64,000 nucleotides of DNA from Bacteroidales bacterium (lineage in GTDB: Bacteria > Bacteroidota > Bacteroidia > Bacteroidales > UBA932), in assembly GCA_017398125.1 (NCBI GenBank), contig JAFQHE010000021.1, forward strand, positions 42,243 through 106,242, written 5' to 3'. Positions 57,758 through 64,000 of this stretch are shown here, piece after piece (position 1 is the stretch's first letter; each line of letters begins with the position of its first letter). Position numbers and translations under genes: made by a program. Under the pieces are notes generated by a model. That model had not been told where the DNA came from, ran no database searches, and saw only the letters and a list, made by a program, of their open reading frames with translations.

Positions 57758-58228
57758 ATGATTACAAAGGAAGCATTAAGTGTAACTATTGCCAGCTATC
57801 TGGATTACAACGGTTTGTTTTTGGTTGACATTGAGATCACCAAAGATAATGACATTACCATAACCATTGAGAGCTCTGAGGGTTCTGTAAAGGTTGATGA
57901 CTGCATCGCCATTGACAAGATTGTTTCAACAGCCTTTGACAGGGATGTTGAGGATTATTCGCTTACCGTCTCTTCTGCAGGTCTTGACCAGCCTTTCAAG
58001 GTTATTGGCCAGTACCGGAAATTCAATGGAGAGGAGGTTGAAGTTGTAGTGAAACAGGGTGGCAAGGTAAAGGGTATCCTTGGAGGTGTGACTGAAGAGG
58101 GATTTGAGATTACAACTTCAAAGATGGTAAAGAAGGAGGGTGCAAAGAAAAAGGTTCAGGAAGACACCGTTACACCTTACACCTATGAGCAGATAAAATC
58201 GTGCAAACCTGTAATCAAATTCAAATAG
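57758..58228 (+). CDS. rimP: Ribosome maturation factor RimP
   Basis: A 156-residue factor for 30S subunit assembly. The N-terminal half has LDYNGLFLVDIEITKDNDIT and the conserved VDDCIAIDKIVSTAFDRDVE followed by DYSLTVSSAGLDQPF, typical of RimP. The ATG at 57758 is chosen: the frame is open to 57701 but that stretch is the leader with the hairpin. First gene of the universal rimP-nusA-infB operon. Confidence 0.92.
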   Translation: MITKEALSVTIASYLDYNGLFLVDIEITKDNDITITIESSEGSVKVDDCIAIDKIVSTAFDRDVEDYSLTVSSAGLDQPFKVIGQYRKFNGEEVEVVVKQGGKVKGILGGVTEEGFEITTSKMVKKEGAKKKVQEDTVTPYTYEQIKSCKPVIKFK

Positions 58229-58288
58229 AGAGGCAGCCGGCGGGGCTGTCGGGATTAAAAGGAAAATATTAAAAAATAGATAAAATAT

Positions 58289-59527
58289 ATGGAAGGGCTA
58301 AATTTAGTAAGCACATTTGCAGAGTTCAAAGAGCTTAAGAATATTGACAGACCAACAATGATGAGTGTCTTGGAGGATATTTTCCGCACTCAATTGGCAA
58401 GAATGTATGGTTCTGCTGACAATTTTGACATTATCATCAATATTGACAAAGGCGACTTTGAAATCTGGAGAAACAGAACAGTTGTTGAGGTGGTAGAGGA
58501 TCCAAATACACAGATCTCAAAAGATGAGGTTGACAAGATTGACAACTCTTATGAGATTGGTGAGGAGTTTGCCGAGGAGGTAAAATTGAGCAGCTTCGGC
58601 AGAAGGGGTATCCTTAACTTGCGCCAGAATCTACAGGGCAGAATCATGGACATTGAGAAAGCCAACCTTTACAATGCATATAAAGAGAGAATCGGAGAGA
58701 TACTTGTAGGCGAAGTTTACCAGGTATGGAAGAAAGAGGTTCTTGTAATGGACGAGGATGGAAATGAGCTGCTTATGCCTAAGAGCGAGCAGATCCCTTC
58801 TGACTTCTTCAGAAAAGGAGATTCAGTAAGGGCTGTGGTTTCAAGAGTTGAGATGAAAAACAACTCTCCAGTAATCATCCTTTCAAGAACAGCTCCCGCA
58901 TTCCTTGAAAGATTGTTCGAGCAGGAGGTTCCCGAGATCTTTGACGGCTTGATAACCATCAAGAAGATTGTAAGAATACCTGGAGAGAGAGCCAAGGTTG
59001 CAGTAGAGTCATACGATGAGAGAATTGATCCTGTTGGAGCTTGCGTTGGTGTCAAAGGTTCACGTATCCACGGAATCGTAAGGGAGTTGAAGAATGAGAA
59101 CATCGACATCATCAACTGGACAAGCAATACCCAGCTGCTTATCCAGAGAGCCTTGAGTCCTGCAAAGATTTCATCAATCAAGATAAGTGACGAAGACAAC
59201 AAGATATATGTTTCATTGAAACCGTCTGAGGTATCTTTGGCCATTGGAAAGGGTGGTACAAACATCAAGTTGGCAAGCATGCTTGTCGGTAAGGACATTG
59301 AGGTATTCAGAGAGCTTGAGGAGGAGGAAGAGGATGTTCTACTGTCTGAGTTCACAGATGAGATTGATTCATGGATCATTGATTCACTTAAAGCAATCGG
59401 ATGCGATACTGCAAAGAGTGTTCTTGCATTGTCGGTTCAGGACATTATGAAGAGAGCAGACCTTGAAGAGGAGACCGTAATTGATGTACAGCGTATCCTA
59501 AAAGCAGAATTTGAAGATAACAACTAG
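58289..59527 (+). CDS. nusA: Transcription termination/antitermination factor NusA
   Basis: A 412-residue RNA-polymerase-binding factor. N-terminal polymerase-binding domain (1-125), S1 domain (about 135-200), KH1 and KH2 (about 230-345; RIDPVGACVGVKGSRIHGIV, VSLAIGKGGTNIKLAS), then an acidic stretch (ELEEEEEDV) and a short C-terminal helical region. It lies 60 bases after rimP and 20 before infB. In other bacteria NusA feeds back on this operon's leader. Confidence 0.96.
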   Translation: MEGLNLVSTFAEFKELKNIDRPTMMSVLEDIFRTQLARMYGSADNFDIIINIDKGDFEIWRNRTVVEVVEDPNTQISKDEVDKIDNSYEIGEEFAEEVKLSSFGRRGILNLRQNLQGRIMDIEKANLYNAYKERIGEILVGEVYQVWKKEVLVMDEDGNELLMPKSEQIPSDFFRKGDSVRAVVSRVEMKNNSPVIILSRTAPAFLERLFEQEVPEIFDGLITIKKIVRIPGERAKVAVESYDERIDPVGACVGVKGSRIHGIVRELKNENIDIINWTSNTQLLIQRALSPAKISSIKISDEDNKIYVSLKPSEVSLAIGKGGTNIKLASMLVGKDIEVFRELEEEEEDVLLSEFTDEIDSWIIDSLKAIGCDTAKSVLALSVQDIMKRADLEEETVIDVQRILKAEFEDNN

Positions 59528-59533
59528 TATAAA

Positions 59534-59544
59534 GGGAGGAGGAG
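59534..59544 (+). promoter_or_regulatory. Strong Shine-Dalgarno before infB
   Basis: GGGAGGAGGAG ends three bases before the infB ATG and contains an excellent anti-16S match. Such a site is notable because most genes in this window show none, as usual in Bacteroidetes. Confidence 0.6.
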
Positions 59545-59547
59545 TAT

Positions 59548-62379
59548 ATGACAGCAAACGAACAAATCAGAATTAACAAAGTATTGAAGGAGTTCAACAT
59601 TGGAATGGGTACCCTTGTTGAGTTTCTTGGCAAGAAGGGAATTGCCATAGAGGCCAATCCCAACGCAAAAATAACTGGAGATGCTTATGCTCTTGTAGAG
59701 AAGGAGTTCCGCAAGGAGCAGATTGTAAAGGAGGAGTCCAAGAAGGTTGCCATAAAGGTAAAGGACATTACCGAGAAGGAGAACCGCAAGGAGAAGTTGG
59801 AAGATGAGCCTAAAAGCGTTTTCATAAAGACTACTGTTGAAGAGGTTAAAGGTCCAAAGATTCTTGGAAAGATCAATCTTGACAAACCTGCAGCACCTGC
59901 TCAACCACAACAGAGTGTCTCTGCATCTAAAGAGCCACAGGCTGCTGTTGCCCCTAAGGAAAAACCTGCTCAACCGGCTGTTAAGGTTGAACCACAGGTT
60001 TCTGCTCCTGCAGTAAAACAGGAGGCTCAGACAAATGGTCAACAAACTGCTCAACCAAATGCTCAACAGGCAAAAATTGTTGCTACCCCCCAACCTACCC
60101 AACAGGCAACCAAGAAAGAAGATACTCCTCAACCAGCTGTTATTGAGCATATTGAAACAAAAGTTGAGAAACTTACAGGCCCTAAGATCAGTGGAACCAT
60201 TGACCTGTCACAGTTTGAGAAGAAGAAAGAGAAGAACAAAGGCAAACGCGAACGCATCCACAAGCAGAAAGAGCGTGTAGATGTTACAAAAGAGGCTGGA
60301 AAGAACCCTAACAAACAGCAGGGTGGCGGACAGAACAACAATGGCGGAAACCACAACAACCCTAACAAACAAAACCCTAACAAGCCACAAGGCGGAAAGG
60401 GCGGAAACCAGCAGCAAGGTGGTGGAAAACACAACAAGAAAGACAAATTCAAACCTGTAAGGGTAGAAATTGACGAGGACGAGGTACAAAAGCAGATCAA
60501 GGAGACCTACCAGAGAATGGTTGAAGGCAAGGGCAAGAGCAAAGGAGCAAAATACAGAAAGGAGAAGAGAGAGCTCAACACCCAGAAGATGATGGAAGAG
60601 GAGGCCCTTGAGCAACAGAACAGCAACATCTTGAAGGTTACTGAGTTTGTAACTGTCAATGACCTCTCAATAATGATCAATGTTCCTGTTACAAAGGTAA
60701 TTGAGGCATGTATGAACCTCGGTTTGATGGTTTCCATCAACCAGCGTCTTGACGCAGAGGCTCTTGTGCTTGTTGCTGAAGAGTTCGGATACAAGATTGA
60801 TTTTGTTACAGCAGAGATTCAGGAGACTATCAACGAGGAGAATGATGTTGACAGCCCTGAGAATATGGAGGAGCGTCCTCCTATCATTACCGTAATGGGT
60901 CACGTTGACCACGGTAAGACCTCTTTGCTTGACTATATAAGAAAGGCCAATGTGATTGCCGGTGAGGCTGGTGGTATCACTCAGCATATTGGTGCATACA
61001 ACGTGATGCTTCCAAGCGGCAGAAGAATTACCTTCCTTGACACTCCTGGTCACGAGGCATTTACTGCGATGCGTGCCCGTGGTGCAAAGATTACCGACTT
61101 GGCCATCATCATAATTGCTGCCGACGATGCCATAATGCCACAGACCGTAGAGGCCATCAACCATGCCCAGGCAGCCGGTGTTCCTATGGTATTTGCGATC
61201 AACAAGATTGATAAGCCGAGCGCTTATCCGGAGAAGATCAGGGAGCAGCTCTCCCAGATGAATATCCTTGTTGAGGACTGGGGTGGAAAATACCAGTGCC
61301 AGGAGATCTCTGCAAAGAAGGGTATTGGTGTTGAGGATCTTTTGGAGAAGGTTCTCCTTGAGACAGACATGCTTGAACTAAAGGCTAACCCTAACAAGAA
61401 GGCAATAGGTACTGTAATTGAGTCTTCATTGGATAAAGGTAGAGGCTACCTTGCAACAATCCTTGTACAGGGCGGTACACTCCATGTAGGAGACATCATC
61501 TTGAGCGGATGCTACACCGGTAAGGTTAAGGCTATGTTCAACGAGCGCGGACAGAAGGTTACCGAGGCCGGTCCTTCAACTCCGGTTTCAATTCTCGGTT
61601 TGAATGGTGCTCCAACTGCAGGTGAGACCTTCAATGTATTTGACGATGAGAAAGAGGCTAAGGATATTGCAAACAAACGTGAGCAGCTTTTGAGAATCCA
61701 GGGCTTGAGAACCCAGAAACATATTACCCTTGAGGAGATCGGACGTAGAATTGCAATTGGAAACTTCCAGGAGCTTAACGTTATTATCAAAGGTGATGTT
61801 GACGGTTCAATCGAGGCACTTTCAGATTCATTGATCAAACTCTCAACTGAGGAGATCCATGTAAACGTAATCCACAAGGCTGTGGGTGCAATCTCCGAGT
61901 CTGACGTATTGTTGGCTGCAGCTTCAAATGCCATTATCGTAGGTTTCCAGGTAAGGCCTTCGGCATCTGCACGCAAACTTGCAGACAAGGAGGAGATTGA
62001 GATAAGACTCTACTCTGTAATCTATGATGCCATCAATGAGGTCAAGAGCGGTATCGAGGGTATGCTTGCTCCAGAGGAGAAAGAGGAGGTTACAGCAACA
62101 GCCGAGGTTAGAGAGACCTTCAAGATCTCAAAAGTGGGCACTATTGCCGGCTGTATGGTCAAAGAGGGCAAACTTACCAGAAATGCAAAAGTGCGCGTAA
62201 TCAGAGACGGTATTGTAATCTACACAGGAGCTCTTGGATCATTGAAACGCTTCAAGGATGACGTTAAGGAGGTTCAGAGCGGATACGACTGCGGTCTTAA
62301 CATTGAGGGCTACAATGACATCAAAGTTGGCGACGTTATTGAGGCTTACCAGATTGTAGAGATCAAGAGAACCCTATAG
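59548..62379 (+). CDS. infB: Translation initiation factor IF-2
   Basis: A 943-residue GTPase that positions initiator tRNA. An N-terminal IF2_N motif ([20 protein letters not shown]) is followed by a long disordered Lys/Gln/Asn/Pro-rich linker (about residues 60-350), a second IF2_N-like region, and the G domain with GHVDHGKTS (Lys457), DTPGHEAF and NKID. Domains II-IV complete the C-terminus. The length and long linker are usual for Bacteroidetes. Confidence 0.97.
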   Translation: MTANEQIRINKVLKEFNIGMGTLVEFLGKKGIAIEANPNAKITGDAYALVEKEFRKEQIVKEESKKVAIKVKDITEKENRKEKLEDEPKSVFIKTTVEEVKGPKILGKINLDKPAAPAQPQQSVSASKEPQAAVAPKEKPAQPAVKVEPQVSAPAVKQEAQTNGQQTAQPNAQQAKIVATPQPTQQATKKEDTPQPAVIEHIETKVEKLTGPKISGTIDLSQFEKKKEKNKGKRERIHKQKERVDVTKEAGKNPNKQQGGGQNNNGGNHNNPNKQNPNKPQGGKGGNQQQGGGKHNKKDKFKPVRVEIDEDEVQKQIKETYQRMVEGKGKSKGAKYRKEKRELNTQKMMEEEALEQQNSNILKVTEFVTVNDLSIMINVPVTKVIEACMNLGLMVSINQRLDAEALVLVAEEFGYKIDFVTAEIQETINEENDVDSPENMEERPPIITVMGHVDHGKTSLLDYIRKANVIAGEAGGITQHIGAYNVMLPSGRRITFLDTPGHEAFTAMRARGAKITDLAIIIIAADDAIMPQTVEAINHAQAAGVPMVFAINKIDKPSAYPEKIREQLSQMNILVEDWGGKYQCQEISAKKGIGVEDLLEKVLLETDMLELKANPNKKAIGTVIESSLDKGRGYLATILVQGGTLHVGDIILSGCYTGKVKAMFNERGQKVTEAGPSTPVSILGLNGAPTAGETFNVFDDEKEAKDIANKREQLLRIQGLRTQKHITLEEIGRRIAIGNFQELNVIIKGDVDGSIEALSDSLIKLSTEEIHVNVIHKAVGAISESDVLLAAASNAIIVGFQVRPSASARKLADKEEIEIRLYSVIYDAINEVKSGIEGMLAPEEKEEVTATAEVRETFKISKVGTIAGCMVKEGKLTRNAKVRVIRDGIVIYTGALGSLKRFKDDVKEVQSGYDCGLNIEGYNDIKVGDVIEAYQIVEIKRTL

Positions 62380-62436
62380 AACGGTTCCGTAACGGATAAT
62401 TGGACAGGTTGACTTAAAGTCATCTCTATAAACAGC

Positions 62437-62470
62437 AAATCCCTATTAGAGTGCTTTCTAATAGGGATTT
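62437..62470 (+). terminator. Family-1 hairpin after infB
   Basis: AAATCCCTATTAGA pairs perfectly over 14 positions with its complement around a 6-base loop, followed by ATTATT. It lies 57 bases after the infB stop, between convergent genes; sister copies are at 20167 and 51463. Confidence 0.65.
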
Positions 62471-62551
62471 ATTATTAAACAAGGGAATTTTGGCGTTATC
62501 CTCTTTGTTTTCAAACGGCAAATTCATCTTTTCAAGTAGACACAACAGATC

Positions 62552-63883
62552 CTACTTTAAAGTGGCCATGACAAGTACAGGATTTGACTCCTCATTCAAG
62601 GTGGCAGCCACCCTTTTCATCTCTTCAGAGCCTGACTTCTCCGCATAATCAATAAAATCAATTGCCTCTATACAATCAAACATAAGATTGCCGCAGAAAA
62701 AATTTGGCATAAATGGAGCACCCTTGTCAATATCATTTACAAAACCGACCTTGTTGTAGTGCTTGTCAACCTTCAGGGCATAAAACTCCTTGTCGGCCTT
62801 GTCATAGATTACCATTGTCTTGTTACCCTCCCAATCAAGGTCTGCACCAAAAATACCGGAAGGATATACCATATATAACATAAGCATTGCATCATTCTCC
62901 TTTACAGGGAATTCTGTGCTTCCTCCTATATCCAGTATCTCTTTGGTATAAACAATATCCTTGTTGTTCATCTCTTCAAGGAGGTATTTTTTGTATTGGC
63001 CATAATCCATCACGTAAGCCATCTCCCTTCCAAAAGATTTGTCATACCTGTAAATTGTGTCACTGGATGCGGTTGGAACATGAATTGAATTGTCATACAT
63101 ATACATCGCCACAATCTTTGACAAGGTAATCATTCCATCCTGCACCTTAAAATTTACATACCTGTATGGAGGAAGTTCTGCGCTCTGCAATATATTTGAT
63201 TCCTGATCAATCAGGCACAACATATTGCGCTCCGGAACGCTGTCATTGGATGCGGTCAATGTTGTAACGGCATACTTTCCGTCGCCCAAATAGGCCGATG
63301 CATCTATTGCCTTAAAGCGTTTGTTACCTGAGAATTCTGTAATTTTATCAAATGAAGTTTCAAAAACAAGTGAATCATTTTCAAGGTTATATGCAAGCAT
63401 CTTATTGATGGAAATAAGAGCAATGGTATTGTCTTCAAGTACCGCTATATCACCGAGCCTTATATACTCACCCGGTCCCCTGCCGCTCTTGTGCAGTTTC
63501 TTCAGGAAGTTGCCATTCTCATCAAATACAAGTATCCAATTCTCATTGAGTTCCCCTACCATCATGTATATCTTCCCATTGGAATATCTAAACTCATTGA
63601 CTTTGTCTATCTGTGACTCAGTGCCAGTCTCCAGCGGTATATATTTTATATCTGAAGCGAACTTGCTCAGATTTGCAAGTCTTGCACCCTTTACAGCCTC
63701 TTCAAGATCAAGTTTCACAACCTCTGATGCGGCACTTTGATCTTCTGATGATGATGTACATCCAGCTGCTGCAATACCCGACAATACAACAATAGCTGAA
63801 ATGAATGCCATTGCACTGCCTTTAACACCTTTTACCTCCTTCATCATTTTACTTTTCATTTTACTTTTCATTTTACTTTTCAT
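62552..63883 (-). CDS. 6-bladed beta-propeller lipoprotein, copy 3
   Basis: About 443 residues from the first ATG. Lipobox GIAAAGC. The mature part opens VVKLDLEEAVKGARLANLSK with IKYIPLETGTE, and the blades follow (ILVFDENGNFLKKLHKSGRG, PGEYIRLGDIAVLEDNTIAL). The C-terminus VAATLNEESNPVLVMATLK matches the other copies. Five in-frame ATGs lie at 63883, 63871, 63859, 63847 and 63844 within a 12-base tandem repeat; the true start is uncertain. The frame stays open upstream to a GTG at 63961. The function is unknown. Confidence 0.82.
   Translation of the reverse strand: MKSKMKSKMKSKMMKEVKGVKGSAMAFISAIVVLSGIAAAGCTSSSEDQSAASEVVKLDLEEAVKGARLANLSKFASDIKYIPLETGTESQIDKVNEFRYSNGKIYMMVGELNENWILVFDENGNFLKKLHKSGRGPGEYIRLGDIAVLEDNTIALISINKMLAYNLENDSLVFETSFDKITEFSGNKRFKAIDASAYLGDGKYAVTTLTASNDSVPERNMLCLIDQESNILQSAELPPYRYVNFKVQDGMITLSKIVAMYMYDNSIHVPTASSDTIYRYDKSFGREMAYVMDYGQYKKYLLEEMNNKDIVYTKEILDIGGSTEFPVKENDAMLMLYMVYPSGIFGADLDWEGNKTMVIYDKADKEFYALKVDKHYNKVGFVNDIDKGAPFMPNFFCGNLMFDCIEAIDFIDYAEKSGSEEMKRVAATLNEESNPVLVMATLK
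63847..63883 (-). repeat. 12-base tandem repeat of start codons
   Basis: ATGAAAAGTAAA is repeated three times head to tail on the minus strand, each unit coding MKSK and each offering an ATG in the same frame, followed by two more ATGs. Confidence 0.85.
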
Positions 63884-63979
63884 CTCAACAACTCCTCTTT
63901 TACCGCAGATTTTTCCATCATCAGATCTCTTCCCAAAGATGGATATAAAGTTTTGGCTCACAACTGTCGGGAAGAGGAT

Positions 63980-64000
63980 TTATTTGAGTGTTGCCACAAC
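63980..64000 (-). CDS. C-terminal tail of a fourth propeller lipoprotein (partial)
   Basis: The last 21 bases on the minus strand read VVATLK and a TAA stop, the exact end of the conserved C-terminus of the three propeller lipoproteins. The rest of the gene lies to the right of the window. It would be a tandem neighbour of copy 3, 96 bases upstream of its first ATG. Confidence 0.65.
   Translation of the reverse strand, partial: VVATLK

Noticed and set aside
60035..60615. Frames on both strands within the IF-2 linker
   Set aside because: Low-complexity Lys/Gln/Asn codons stay open in other frames; the infB frame is clearly the real one.

Overview
This 64 kb window looks like a chromosomal segment of an anaerobic or microaerophilic member of the order Bacteroidales, probably host- or gut-associated. 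The evidence is: Bacteroidetes-type promoter boxes (TAnnTTTG, often with TTG/TTTG about 19-20 bases upstream) before many genes; Bacteroidetes-restricted families (DUF4290, DUF3078, DUF3244, 6-bladed beta-propeller lipoproteins, TPR sensors with a C-terminal HTH); a class III ProRS; an electron-bifurcating NfnAB pair; and a 47-base type II-C CRISPR repeat of the kind found in Bacteroides and relatives. The genus is not determined. There is one tRNA, no rRNA and no recognisable insertion sequence.

Layout. Positions 1-3443 are accessory: a RadD-like SF2 helicase translationally coupled to a coiled-coil protein that runs off the left edge, then a toxin-first toxin-antitoxin pair. Positions 3481-7459 are a housekeeping cluster (DUF4290, ftsK, lolA). 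Positions 7629-15040 are a complete type II-C CRISPR-Cas locus: a six-repeat array, cas2, cas1, a RhuM-family gene inserted in the operon, cas9, and a divergent tracrRNA. About 660 non-coding bases follow, then rubrerythrin and a PerR-like regulator, a glutamate/acid-resistance group (gadB, gadC, a DAACS transporter, an aspartate/glutamate racemase), an ABC-F ATPase, a beta-propeller lipoprotein, guanine deaminase, two secreted alpha/beta hydrolases, a DUF3244 protein, a TPR sensor with a small barrel protein, and an ArsC-type reductase.

From 32303 to 48616 come initiator tRNA-Met, hisS, nfnB, nfnA, a GH9-deacetylase fusion, a probable metal-uptake trio (HMA protein, TonB receptor, Cys-rich secreted protein), sppA, tilS, DUF3078, an unknown gene and proS. 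From 48705 to 64000 come a Gly/Tyr-rich lipoprotein, a FadL-like barrel, a beta-propeller lipoprotein, the lipid A genes (lpxD, lpxC, fabZ, lpxA, wbqC-like), a lipoprotein, the rimP-nusA-infB operon, and two more beta-propeller lipoproteins, the last cut by the right edge.

The points most worth a second look are the CRISPR locus (a RhuM gene between cas9 and cas1, a promoter-like box inside every repeat, a degenerate half-repeat exactly one unit upstream of the array, interleaved cas9/tracrRNA promoters), the separate lpxC and fabZ genes where many Bacteroidetes have a fusion, a dispersed family of hairpins 3' of plus-strand genes, and a terminator-like hairpin in the rimP-nusA-infB leader.
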